From Schizochytrium sp. TIO01 (taxonomy: Eukaryota > Sar > Bigyra > Thraustochytrida > Thraustochytriidae), in assembly GCA_004764695.1 (NCBI GenBank), contig SMSO01000033.1:821001-885000 (forward strand): DNA of 64,000 nucleotides. Reading direction: 5' to 3'. How positions within the stretch are numbered: the first letter of the stretch is position 1; each line of letters starts with the position of its first letter. The notes beneath the pieces were generated by a model. It had not been told where the DNA came from and made no database searches. It saw only the letters and a list, made by a program, of their open reading frames with translations. The position numbers and the translations under genes are program-made. This document shows positions 1 through 11,405 of the stretch, piece by piece.

Positions 1-443
1 CCTATGAGGCCCAACACGCTCGTTGACTTTGGCGTTTAGGATTCGAGAGAGAGCTGGAAAACGTAGTTTGTGTCACAGTTTGTGCTGTTCAAGAAAGGTT
101 GACAAGAGTCCACAAGGAGCAACCTTCGTGTGCAGGAGCCCAACTTAAGATAGCACTCTTGTTCCCAGGGTCAACGTTTTCAGATAATCTTCTCCACGCT
201 ACGGCAAAAGGATCCGCGAGCTAATTCTCTTCACAAGAACCCGTAACCTTTTATAAACGAGAGATCTATCGTCACAATCCAAGCAGTACGAATCAAAACC
301 AAGCTGGCGCTTCTATACTTGGCCAAGACACGTCGTTTTGCCTTTGAGCCTTCCTTGCACAGCTCACAGCTTCCGGCCGAACCACACTGCTTCACAACCG
401 GTTGATTGTTGCAACGAGGATAACACGAGAGTCAAGAGCTTTC

Positions 444-514
444 CAATTGATTGAGTGATCGATCGATGATCAATCTATCAATTGTCGATTGCCTCAGCAA
501 ACGATCGAGGCAAT
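444..514. repeat. two tandem short inverted repeats
   Basis: Two imperfect stem-loops sit side by side. The first pairs caattgattga (from 444) with tcaat...atcaattg (to about 484) around a gatcgatcgat core. The second pairs attgcctc at 488-495 with gaggcaat at 507-514. No gene is adjacent, so a role as protein site or RNA hairpin is unknown. Confidence 0.5.
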
Positions 515-811
515 GTCCTGACTGAGTGAATTAAAGCTATGTATGCAGTAACAAGGCAGCACAAGCACAGGTGCAGAGCTATACTCTATAGTACTAGCAG
601 TACTGCGCGTGCACACCAAGGCAATGACGGCGGTCGCCCTCTTGAGTCCACAAGACCTTGCTCAGTTGCTCTTACGGCTGACAGGCGCTCAAAGGCTTTC
701 ACAGCCTGATTTATTGAGCTCTATGGCCTCTGCCCGTCTCCACCAAGCTCCAGCAGGTGCTTGCGAGCGTGTACGGGGGGCGTCGAGGACGGTCGATTTG
801 TAGTACTAGAA

Positions 812-894
812 GTGAATGAGTGAGTGAGTGAACGAGTGAGTGAATGAGTGAATGAGTGAGTGAATGAGTGAATGAGTGAATGAGTGAATGAATG
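812..894. repeat. (TGAG/TGAA)n microsatellite
   Basis: About 83 bases of interleaved tgag and tgaa units. It produces spurious His-Ser-Leu-Thr repeat frames on the minus strand. The same unit class recurs at 52091, 54091, 58712 and 59203. Confidence 0.95.
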
Positions 895-2443
895 CCGCGC
901 GTGCAGGAAAGCAAGCGCGAACTTGTGAAGAGGTCAGCAAGACCTCCGGCCTCGAGGAAAGACTTGGGGTTTGCAAGTGGGCTCAAAACCGTTTTCCTGG
1001 ACGCTCAACTTTCCTTGACTAGAGGAGGATTGCGCGATGACTGAGGTTGCGAGAGAGGCACGAGTGCAGATTGCGCGATGATGATGTGCACCACATCGAG
1101 TTAGTTAGCTATTGTTAAAGAAAAGTTTTTAGGTACTTAATCTAGAGTGCACAGTACCAATAGAAATTGATGATACACGTGTGCTCGAAACCACTGGAGA
1201 AAGTAGCAAGAATATTATGATATACCCTGTATAGATCCTGTCAAATCATTTCCTTGACTTATGGAAACGAGAGGTGGACGAATGTTGAGAGGGAGGTAAG
1301 TATGGCTTTTTTCAATTTTGTACTTTCTATTCTTTCAGAGTCCCTTTTTATTTGATTTGACTACATATTTATATATTTATTTATTTTTAAATTTCATTTT
1401 TTTTTATATAGGCCCTGCTAAATATGTAAACTTAATAATAATAATGTAATAATAAATATTTAAAACTTGACATAATTTAAAAATAGACTATCATTACACG
1501 TTCTATGTAAGAATATGGTAAGTATAGATTTAGATTAAATTATTCTTCGGTTATTTTTATCTTTTCAAATCTTTATTTTTATTTTTGTATCAATAGGTTA
1601 TTACGTAGAGATAACTTAGCCAGAAAAGAATGTACAGAGACAAAAGATGTACTTGCGATTGGGCACACAAAGAATCGACGGCAAGATAGTTATGCTATTA
1701 TGTGCCACTTGCCTTGTTGAACTCGACAGTAAGTAGCTTTACTCCTTCACTATGCCAAGCTACAATGTTTTCATAAATGGGTATGGTATTTGGGTGAGCC
1801 TTGATTGGGTCCGATTCGAGGTCAAGAAGTAGTCACCAATGTTGCAAATGTTAAATTTCAAGGCTGGGCTATAAGGGAGGACATCGACACAATGCATCCA
1901 ACAACATAATACGATGTCATTCTCCTACTACAGAGCAACGCAGTTGTCTTTGAATTGAGCTTCTTCAGCTTCTGCAGGGCGACAATTTGGTTGAAAACAC
2001 CTCTCTACCTTCTCTTAGGCAGGTACGTACCGTTTTGAAATTTTTAATCCCTAGTCCCTGATCCCTATAATTCACATATGTTTCAAAATAATAAATAAAA
2101 CTAGCATCACGAATCCAGGTAATGTGGGTTAAAATTAATTTTAAAAATTATGATGAAGTAGAAAGAAAACAAACCTTTTCACAAATGGCAAGAATTTCGC
2201 TGTACACAGCAAACGAGCGTGAGGAATTGTAAATCCATCCCACTGCCTATATTGCCAGCAAATTTGAATAACACAACCAGTAGGGAGTGAAGAAAGCAAG
2301 AACAGTAACGTGAAGCTCATATCTACCGTTACCTGTCTTCTTTGTGTTGAGAAGTTGCGCGGTGGAATGCACTTTCCAGATATAAATTCATTAAAACCTG
2401 GAAACATCACAGTACCTACCAGTATTATTTAAAATTAAAATAA

Positions 2444-2445
<2 letters not shown>

Positions 2446-2483
<38 letters not shown>

Positions 2484-2518
2484 CTTATCTATTTATTTAT
2501 TTATTTATTTATTTATTT
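2446..2518. repeat. (TA)n followed by (ATTT)n microsatellite
   Basis: About 17 TA units (2446-2480), a short spacer, then about seven ATTT units. Confidence 0.95.
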
Positions 2519-4442
2519 AGAGTATTTAGAATATTTTTAAAAGCAATGCCTTGAAGCAAAAGTCAAACCCACAGTCTCGAGTGGAGGGCCGCACCTTGAA
2601 AATAAGAAAGGAATTCACTCCTGCTCTCTCCTGGCAGTCTCGTTCGTGTTTCTTCACAGAACAGAACATTGCGTAGATGATACCATTGCTTGCGTTGTAG
2701 AGGTGAAGAGCACCACACATAGGACGGGCATAACCATCACTCTGGTTAACCAAAAGCTTGTTCGTGTGCAAGTATAGCAATGTTTACTCCACCCTGAAGG
2801 ATTGAAGCACAAATTGTCTCCAAAGTACTTTAAGATGGTCCTTTAAAAGAATTTACCTCCTAGCACGAGTGATCAATGTGCACAGCATTTTTAGCCCTGG
2901 TTTTACATACTAAGTATGTGTGACTCGATTGCATTCTTGATCTTAAGGGAGGAAGAAACGAGGTTTGATAAAGAGCTATGCATTTGTGCAGGTTGTTCAA
3001 TTTCACGGAGACGTGCACGCGCCCAAGAATTATCCCACTAAGGCCGCACAAGAGCCTCCTTGGTGTGCAACTTAGCAGGACCTCGAACAGGATTGCAGGG
3101 CCAACTGCAGTGATATTGCTGATAAATTGAAATGTCTGATACCGCCGTCTTTCATTCATCGATTGTGTATTCTTCTCTGCTTGCTTAAATGTCGAAGCTG
3201 AGCTCATCGCTGTAGTCAAGCGATATGCGTTTCTTCGTCATGAAAATTCTTTGCCCTAATTTTGGGCTGCTCCTCTGCCAGCCTGCAATGTTCACCATTC
3301 ATTGAGAACAATCTAATCCAGAGCATCTCCGTCTTGGCTATTGTCGTACTCGTACTCTGCAACACCTCAACAGCAATATATGAAACGAACGAAAATTGGG
3401 TCTCGACACCTTTTTAGACACCATTTGCGTGGCATCGCTTCCTGACAGAGATCGCTGGGACTTTCCTACGCTCACAGAGCTGTCTGTCAGCTTCTCCAAA
3501 TAAAAAATATTAGTTTGGCTTCAGAATCAGGCTGCATTTGAGAGATTTGATCTCTCGAGTTGAAATCCAATGAGCTGCCTAGAGATACGTTCGCGTATAA
3601 GTGCCTATAATATTTTACGAGCCCAAGGGGAACTTACACGCGTGCTGCAAACCTCCGAGGTCTGCGTGTGTGGACAGTGTGTACCTCCCTCCACCCTGCA
3701 AGTTGAATTTCATGATTATTCAACTCTTTGAAATGATTTCCTTTTTTCTTATTTTCTTTTTAAATTAATTCATTATAAATAAATGAATAAATGGATATTT
3801 CAAGATTAGAATGAGATATAAAGATATGAAGTGATACATGTTGATTTTAAAACACCGCCTATATGAGACAGCTGTCTGCATCTTCGTTGCATAGCTCATT
3901 TCTGATCGCTTCAGAGAATTGAAACTTAGACAGTCAAAGCTGAAAACTAAAGGGAATTATAGATTTTGAAGTTTCAAACTGGCGGTGGATAAAGAAAAGT
4001 GAGATTTGATAAAGTGAGAAGTTAAGGTGTGAAAGAGCAATACAGCGTAGTAATACTACTATTCTAAATAGAGAGATAGAGAATGCATAATACTTTAGGA
4101 TTAGGTAGAGAAAACGACATGTACTTCAATGATAATAAACTGAAAGAACATTGCGATGCCATTGATGCTCTCTTTTAAATTCTAGCTTTACTTATATATC
4201 ATATACCTTTCGAATTGATGCCGCGAGGCTGCACACCAGTTAAGCAATGGTGACAATCCTAACTAAGAGCTCTTCAGAGTGCGTAAAGTCAAAATTGCCG
4301 CACGCGGCTCACTTTATGACAATAAACGAACATCTACTTACAAAAACATGGTTCTAGCACTTTTAATTCAATAATTATTTTTATTTACTTATTTCCTTTA
4401 TATTTGAATAGTCATGGTGTTTATGACGATAAAAACATATTT

Positions 4443-4472
4443 AAAGGAAAAGAAAAGAAAAGAAAAGAAAAG
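4443..4472. repeat. (AAAAG)n microsatellite
   Basis: Tandem aaaag pentamers, about six copies, within AT-rich spacer. Confidence 0.9.
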
Positions 4473-6681
4473 GTCTGATGAAAAACTAAAAGAAAGGAAT
4501 CCATAGGTACCAGAAACAGATAAGGTTCAGACACACACGTGTAGAATACCCCAGTCGTGCACGCGCGGAGAGATATCTGGTGCCATATATTAGCAGTTTG
4601 GTGAGCTGCGGCTCCCGAAGGGGTATAGAAGCTATTTTAGTGGCACGAGCCTCAAATCTCAGAATGGGGTGTTACTAGGAGGTATGCTACTGTGAGTGCT
4701 AATAGTACGAAAGAGAAACCCAGAGTAACTTCAATATTTAGTATCGGTAATCATGTCAGTGTTGCTCCAGCAGAGCACTTCGAAATGGAGGTACTAGGCA
4801 CTAGGCACTACTTATTGCGCTTCCGCTGGAGGTTGCAAGCTTGTGTGAACACAGGAAGCTCTGTTTCAGAGTAGCGGAGCTCCCTTTAATTTTTAAAGCC
4901 GCTGAGTCTTTGAAATAGGATGGAGGTTTAAACTCTATGACCTCATCGCCTTTATCAGATAACTGCTAAGACTTAGGTTCTCCCAACTTCCGGCAAAGCT
5001 CCACTTGCACCTCTCACTTTTGCACACACCCTGATCTGGACAATGGGCGGTATCAACATTGTTGCTGAGTCTTTTCTGTAGGTGAGAACGATTTGGTATA
5101 CGCGATTGCTCAGATTAGCATGGGAAGCGTCATTTTGAAATATATTTGGAGTGGGGGGGGCAGAACATAGCCACCGGTGTGTAGCAAATATCTAGCTAGA
5201 GTAGCTAAAATTGCACATCAATTTCTTATTAGATGAGAAAAATAGAAAATACTCAAGCACATTATTAAGGAAGCAATGATCTCATGTTACTGACTTTGCG
5301 TTGTTCAATGTGATTATCTTTCAAGGTAAAATCGATAATAACAGGTGTGGCATCTATCGATGATGAGATGCAATCTTTCATTGCATTCTAAAAGGAGCCA
5401 CTCAATTCTGAGACTTACAGAGAATGACGTATCGGTTTACGCTGACGTCACAGACGATGATTACAACACCTTTACCTGCGGAACCTAGCAGTACACATAG
5501 CTTCAAAAGCAAGGGCAAAGCAAAGAACTATAGATTCAACAGTTGCCATGGCTAAGCATCAATTTCTCGTTTCACACCTTAGAGATGTTACAAACTTAAA
5601 TGTATTCCCTCGCAGTGTAGAGGACCATAGAAACAGATTTGTTGATATTCCAGGGTTCTCATATGTCTTCTGTGCGATTAATGACAGATAATTAACTGAT
5701 CTTTGCCTTTAGGCCAAAATACTGTAGTGAATGAACTGCTTCGCCATCAAAAGTTCTAAGAACTGCTCAATAAAGACAGCTTAGTGCTATTAGATGAATC
5801 TAATCATCTTGCAGATTAAATGACTCCAAGCAGCGCTATAAACCGTTAAACCCCTCTAGACTTACCTCCAGCATGGTCATGGTAAAACTTGCTATCATTT
5901 CAAAACATTGGAATTCTTCGGAGCGTATGCGATTGATAAATAAGCTTCCCTGAGGCACTATTAAGTAAGCGTATCGCGGGCCCTAGAGTAAAGATACAAA
6001 TTAGATCATGTTCGTACTCCAGATTTTGCGGAAATTTGTTTAGTAAAGTAAAGGAGCAAGACGAAACGTAATTAGCCTCGGAGAGGAAATATAAGAAACT
6101 AAAGACGCGAGAAAAGTAAGATCAGCTTGGTTATTTTGCAGTTTACAGTGATTAACTAGGATGCACTCCTTGGGGGGTTGGAAATGTGCATATATTTATT
6201 CAGCGAAATACTCTCAATCGCCTGTGCTGAAGTCTGAAGCACGTAGATTAAGGCATTGAGCGTTTTCGCATCTCAATAAGGTCCTTAGACCTGATATTCA
6301 CTCTAAAAGTATAGTGGTAGAGATAAAGTGGGGATCTGAGCAGTACCTCGCCAAACTCCAAAAGCGGAAAAACCTGTCTATTTCTGGTGAGAGAATTTTC
6401 TAGCCATTCAGTTAAATACTCATAAACTATAACCTTCGAAGGATGGTTAACTCTAATCGTTCTAGTTTCAAGTCTGACATTTAAAAATATTGACAAGAAA
6501 CAAAAGGTAGATGCTGATTTTTTTAAAAACAAAGATTGGAAAAATAATAGACGAAGAAAGAGAAGAAAGAGAAGAAAGCGACCGTTCCAGGGCGAAACTT
6601 GGCCCGACAAACTTAGCCAAGTACAAAATGCTGCCTCACTTGGTACAACAAATAAAATGGGGATGAGACATGTTAATCTCC

Positions 6682-7444
6682 TTACACAATTGTACAGCAG
6701 CCACCATTAGACCCGGCCTCTGATTGAGTGGATGCCGTCATATATGGAGAAGATGCCTTCTTCGAGAGTGCATTGACAGGGTCTTTTAACTCCTTAAGTC
6801 TCTTCTTGTCATGCAAGCATGTGTCTGCAGCAAGATCAAAGATCTTGTCAATATTATACATTTCCTTTGCAGAGGACGCTACAAACCCTACAGCGCCTAG
6901 CTCCTTGGCTAATTTTTCGAGTTCTGCGCGTGTATAGCCCAACGCCTCTTCGTTCAACAAATCATGTTTTGTACCTACAAGAATAAATGGGGTGTCTGGA
7001 CAATGGTGACGGATTTCTGGGTACCATTTGTTCTGCGCATTAAACAAAGAGCGGTCTCCTGTGAGTGAGAAACAAACCAGGAAAATGTCTGTTCCTGGAT
7101 ACGAGATGGGCCGCAAGTGCTATTTTTATACAAGATATAGTGGTCCCTGAACAGTCAGCTCCCTATTTAAATTTGCTATTATTTCCGTCAAGCAGCAGCA
7201 TGTAAATTAAACTTACATCATATTCTTCTTGCCCAGCAGTATCCCACAAGGTCATCAGGTAGTTATCGCCATCCACTTTGACAACTTTCTCAAAATTGTC
7301 GAACACCGTCGGAACGTACTCCGAAGGGAACCTTCCCCACGAATAACTAATTAAGAGACTTGTCTTGCCGATCGCGCCGTCTCCAACAATCACAATTTTT
7401 AGACTACCCAGAGGGTCTTCCTCTTGCGCAGGAGGGGAATGCAT
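6682..7444 (-). CDS. Rho/Rac-family small GTPase, two exons
   Basis: Small GTP-binding switch protein of the Rho/Rac/Cdc42 group, expected at the plasma membrane controlling actin and polarity. Exons are 7217-7444 and 6682-7119, joined across a 97-bp intron, giving 221 residues. Seen in the sequence: P-loop GDGAIGKT (residues 21-28), switch [10 protein letters not shown] (43-51) with the Mg-binding Thr, switch [10 protein letters not shown] (68-75), TKHD in place of TKLD for guanine specificity, SSAK, a Rho-type insert after it, and a C-terminal CTIV CAAX box preceded by another Cys, predicting prenylation and possible palmitoylation. The junction rebuilds the family sequence [14 protein letters not shown], which supports the splice sites. 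The start is the ATG at 7444. The C-terminal linker is Ser-rich rather than strongly polybasic. Family assignment is firm; the Rac versus Rho subclass is not resolved. Confidence 0.93.
7120..7216 (-). other. spliceosomal intron in the Rho GTPase gene
   Basis: On the minus strand the donor GTAAGT follows the GAT codon of EEYD, and the acceptor ...AAAATAG precedes CAC-TTG-CGG. The phase-0 junction restores the conserved switch II to helix sequence. It is the only intron in the window I can define at both ends. Confidence 0.9.
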
Positions 7445-8364
7445 TTTTAGAAAGTATCAGGGGAATGATTGAAATAGAGAATGACAGAAGTAAAAGTCTT
7501 CGTCGCCGTGCGTCTATGCAACTTTCACGGAACAATAACAATTCGCTTCTTCAGATTTTCAATCAGCACCTCCTCTATTGTGCAAAACCTCAGTAAGCTT
7601 GTTCCAGCGTCTTGATCTTCTAAGCGCTTCGGCTTTTCCCAGCCTTTTCAGAAAAAGTTGTACCTAAAGTAAAGCACTCTTCTAGCACGTGCAGCCTGGT
7701 GTGCATGCGACTCACACAACACGGAAACTTCTGAAAGCCCCGTAGCTGCACCTAGCGTGAATGAAAACCACGAGACGAGAGCAGTGTCGCAGAGTCCCCG
7801 CTTCTTGCCTGAGAAAATGAAACCTTATTCTAGTCCAGACTTCCACCAGTTCTCCTGCCTTCACGCGATTCGGATTTGCTTTTTATGGAGGTGCTTCCTT
7901 GCCTCCCTTTTTCTTTTCCTTAGTTTACTTCCCTTATAGCTTTGAATGTATCATAGAAGGTAGGTGCCTAGTAGTTAATAGGTGAGGTTAGCGTGACACT
8001 GTTTGTACATTTTTTACTGCACTTGTCTCAGAAATAGTCTACTTTATGAGATTATATCCTATTATATTTCTGAACTGAGTATCCCAGAATATTACAGTCT
8101 CTTACAATAAAATAAATGTAAAATAAATGCTCTGATGTATGATTATTAAAAATGAGCATGAACTCGAAGGGAAATTAACTAACGATCGTAGTTGACACAG
8201 GCACAAGCAAATTAGAAAGCACGAGACAAGGTCTCGCTGCAGGTACTAAATTTGTCATTCGTAGTTGTGGATTTCGCCTGTCTTGGAGATCGCGGTAGAA
8301 CGCTCGTCAATGGGTTTCAACGGGTGGTAATGCAGGCAGACGAAGCAGCGGTTGGCAAAGGACC
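7445..8364. other. divergent intergenic region
   Basis: About 920 bases between the start codons of the Rho GTPase (minus) and the coiled-coil gene (plus); it must contain both 5' regions. I see no TATA box or named motif I would defend. The small frame at 7757-7939 begins on GTG and has no recognisable product. A ggtaggtgcctag element, of a type scattered in other spacers of the window, lies near 7960. Confidence 0.6.
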
Positions 8365-11091
8365 ATGACAACCACGCCTTTCTCCTCGACAAGCCCTGTA
8401 CTACAGGGCTTGCCTTCGAGGATGGCAGGGATTGACGCATCCTTAGCAGAAATTAGGCGCGGTCGAATGGCGTTTCAAGAGCTTCGCAAGGCTGCGAGAG
8501 AGCAGGACCTAAGTCAATCGCAATCAAGCCATTTGCACGAGAGTTCGCATCTGGTGTGGCAACGAAATCAAGGTGCAGAAAGAGCCTTAGCCACGGGATC
8601 TCTGGATCATACAACAACGCCAAAACGTCGAGAACGTCTCGATTCAGGTGGTTACCGTACTGTAGAGCGTGCTTCAGATGCCAGTTTAAAGGCGTACACT
8701 CCACATTTAGTGTCGGAGCTTGCAGGAATTAAGGAAATGATCTCTAGCCTAAAAATCCAGCATACGAATCAAGAAACCAATAACATCCCCCACAAGGGGC
8801 TAGCAAATTCTTATCCTGGTACAAGCAATAGATCGCGGCCTACTTCTGCGGATGGAGCGCCACAATTTGACTCAGAAGGAAATCAACACTTACGCTATCG
8901 CTCACCATTTCAGAATGAATCTTCTTCAAAGGTTTTTAAACAACATACTAGCCCTGAGCCCTCGCACGGCAAAAGCGCCCAACACCATAGCAAATCTAAA
9001 GGCGCCGACCATCAGGATAACAAAGCCATCCAGTTTGAACTAAAGGAACTGAGGCGACAAGTTGAACTTCTCCGTGTTTCTACCCCGCCTCATCGTTCAG
9101 GACGTAAAAAACATAGGGCCAAATCAAACTGTGACGATGATGACACGCAGGTTGTGTTAAGGTTGCAAGAAAGTCTGCAGCTCAAACTTCGCAGACTCGA
9201 AGATCAAGAGGCTGCTTCTCGCCAAGCCGCAGACAAATCGCAGAAACAAGCAGAAGAGGCGCGTGCTAATCTACGTTTGATTGAGCATCGAAACCAAGAG
9301 CTCACTACAGAAGTCCATAACATACGCCGCCAACTTCAAGGAGTAAAGAGAGAAGGCCAGGAGGAAATTGAGCGTGTGGAAAAAGAGCTTCAGGATGCTC
9401 GTGCTCGGCTTGCTAACCGTGAAGCAGAGGAACGTGGTGCTCAGGCTGCTTTGAAGAGTGTCCGCTTACAGATATCCAAGCTCGTTCCCACGATATATGG
9501 TTCAGCTTCCAAGATGAAAGCACGCAGTAGAAGTCTCGAGGATAAATCGAGCGCAAAAGATAATAACGACATCACCGTCAACAAGGCAACCGAGGAAGCC
9601 TTGACTGCGTTGCAGGATTTGCGCGGTCTCCTGGAACGCTTGCGGCTTGCAAAAGCTCAAGCTCGTGACAAAGAAAATATCGTACGCAAAGCAAAGAAGA
9701 ATGTTGCACAACTTTGCGAACAAATCCAAACACAAAGCCAGACGCCAGTAAGGTGCCCTCCAAGTGAGAATAAGAAACGACTTGGCAAAGAACTTCGAAA
9801 TGCACAAGGGAGTCTTATTCGAGTTGCCGAGGCAATCCTTAGAGAAGGTACTCTTTTACGCCATGCGACAGAAAGGTTGCAGCAATTTCATGCCGCTGAG
9901 AACTCTAGAAGTGAGCAACACAACCGTATTCAAGGTTTGCAGGAATCTAGCAAACAGTGTCAGACGATCAACGAAGGTCTTGCCAGTAAAGTTGCTAAAA
10001 TGCAAGCAGCCTTAGCGCAAGAGCGCAGGCGATTTGCACAGGAGATGTCAGATGTGCAGCAGGCTATGGAAAAAATAAAATCCTCGGCTTCAGAACACCG
10101 TACCAAAGCCGCCCGCTTTATTGCTGAAGCGCCTCAACTTGAAAATAAAATCGCGACCCTGAAGAAAGAGATTGAAGACACAGAAGCTGGTTTACGACGC
10201 ACTCATGATCGTACAGAAGCTCTCAACTTCCGCACACAGTCCTTCACGCGTATGGTGTCACATATGAATCATCCTGACACTCAGAATGGTTTAGATGGAG
10301 ACCTTGAAGAACTTGAAACAGAAACTAGAGAAGCAGTACAGGAAGCATCCAAAGCACGGAAGGGATTAGCCAAAGTGAAGAAAAATCTAACTTTGGAAAC
10401 GGGGCGTCTAGAAAGCCGTCGTATAGCTCGAGCTGATCTAGATCGTGCCATACGAGGGCTTACTGATGAAGCAAGTTATTTGCGAGAACAGCTATCAGAG
10501 CTTGCGCAGTCTGCTGCCTCAAATGAACAGGCAGCAGCTCTGACAGGTGCACTTACAGGCTCTAAAGAGTTCGGCGATATGAGTTCAAGGCTCCATTCTG
10601 CTAAGCAGGAGAACTCGAGGCTTCAGGAAACTGTAGTACAACTTCGACAATCTGTTGAAGAAGCTAAGGTGCAAAATGTAGCCCTGAGTCAAGAGGTCGA
10701 ACATCATCATGCAACTATTAAACAACTCAAAGAACAAACCCACAAACAGCACGAGCGATTTGCTGAGTTCCAAGCTGCGATTGAACAGAATGACCTCATG
10801 CGGGGGCGTTTAGTTTCACTCAGCCATGACGCAAATGAGGCGCAACATGAACTTCGAACGCTCCTTGAGCAAGAGACTCAACACAAGGAAAAATTCAAGC
10901 ATATTGATTCTCGCATTGAGGAGCTTAAGAGTCTTGTTGCTCGTTTGCATAGGGCAAAAGCAGCAAAGTCCAAAGAAAGTAACATATTACCACAATCAGC
11001 GAATTCCCCTTCACACAGGAACCGAATTCGGGCCTCGCCCTCCCTTGAGCGAATATTTCAGGATCAAACTTATCAACAAAAATTCTTTTAA
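8365..11091 (+). CDS. large coiled-coil protein, unknown function
   Basis: A 908-residue intronless frame from ATG 8365. The first ~210 residues are low-complexity (Ser/His/Gln-rich, polar, probably disordered). From about 220 to 870 there are long heptad-type stretches rich in Glu, Lys, Gln, Arg and Leu, broken near 370-400 and 460-480 by short Ser/Pro linkers. The tail after ~880 is Ser/Pro/Arg and ends QQKFF. There are no membrane spans and no catalytic motif. The structure suggests a filamentous scaffold such as a centrosomal, ciliary rootlet or cytoskeletal linker, but coiled-coil composition alone cannot assign a family. It is divergent from the Rho GTPase and ends ~310 bp from the convergent EGF/7TM gene. 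The gene model is strong because so long an open frame would not persist by chance. Confidence 0.85.
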   Translation: MTTTPFSSTSPVLQGLPSRMAGIDASLAEIRRGRMAFQELRKAAREQDLSQSQSSHLHESSHLVWQRNQGAERALATGSLDHTTTPKRRERLDSGGYRTVERASDASLKAYTPHLVSELAGIKEMISSLKIQHTNQETNNIPHKGLANSYPGTSNRSRPTSADGAPQFDSEGNQHLRYRSPFQNESSSKVFKQHTSPEPSHGKSAQHHSKSKGADHQDNKAIQFELKELRRQVELLRVSTPPHRSGRKKHRAKSNCDDDDTQVVLRLQESLQLKLRRLEDQEAASRQAADKSQKQAEEARANLRLIEHRNQELTTEVHNIRRQLQGVKREGQEEIERVEKELQDARARLANREAEERGAQAALKSVRLQISKLVPTIYGSASKMKARSRSLEDKSSAKDNNDITVNKATEEALTALQDLRGLLERLRLAKAQARDKENIVRKAKKNVAQLCEQIQTQSQTPVRCPPSENKKRLGKELRNAQGSLIRVAEAILREGTLLRHATERLQQFHAAENSRSEQHNRIQGLQESSKQCQTINEGLASKVAKMQAALAQERRRFAQEMSDVQQAMEKIKSSASEHRTKAARFIAEAPQLENKIATLKKEIEDTEAGLRRTHDRTEALNFRTQSFTRMVSHMNHPDTQNGLDGDLEELETETREAVQEASKARKGLAKVKKNLTLETGRLESRRIARADLDRAIRGLTDEASYLREQLSELAQSAASNEQAAALTGALTGSKEFGDMSSRLHSAKQENSRLQETVVQLRQSVEEAKVQNVALSQEVEHHHATIKQLKEQTHKQHERFAEFQAAIEQNDLMRGRLVSLSHDANEAQHELRTLLEQETQHKEKFKHIDSRIEELKSLVARLHRAKAAKSKESNILPQSANSPSHRNRIRASPSLERIFQDQTYQQKFF

Positions 11092-11405
11092 GTAACATTA
11101 GTATTCAATATGTTCAAACGCAGGTATCTGTTTTATTGTGATGGAGGCACGAAAAGTTGGCACATACTTGCTAGCAGAGTCCTTTACTTATATGTATTTA
11201 ATATGCAAGGGATTTCTCTTGCTGCCATATGGCAAGTACATCATCACTATACAGTGTTCTATGCGAGAGGTGATGGATTGGAATCGACCTAGACTTTGAT
11301 TGGCAACAGCTCGTTGATCGTGTTCACCAAAGCTTCAGGAACAACTTCAGCCATTTCTAAAATAAATTCTACCAAATTTTGGAAAACAAGAGCCTCGAGG
11401 AAAAG
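11092..11405. other. convergent 3' intergenic spacer
   Basis: About 314 bases between the stops of two convergent genes; it must hold both 3' ends. A short plus-strand frame at 11110-11292 has no features. Confidence 0.6.

Larger units (their letters stand above)
1..6681. other. intergenic, no convincing gene
   Basis: No reading frame here shows a recognisable domain or convincing codon structure. The sequence is AT-rich (notably 1300-1650, 2030-2160, 3730-3850, 4360-4500) and has several simple repeats. Three modest open frames lie on the minus strand between 2141 and 3219, next to GT and AG dinucleotides that could be splice sites, but I could not join them without hitting stops and recognise nothing in the translations. 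The 6248-6610 minus-strand frame, hydrophobic then basic, starts on a non-ATG codon just 3' of the Rho gene and is more likely downstream untranslated sequence. Confidence 0.6.

Noticed and set aside
711-986. 91-aa minus-strand ORF with His-Ser-Leu-Thr repeats
   Set aside because: It is a translation of the TGAG/TGAA microsatellite.
2141-3219. Candidate multi-exon minus-strand gene
   Set aside because: Plausible GT/AG sites exist but joining them meets in-frame stops, and no translated segment is recognised.
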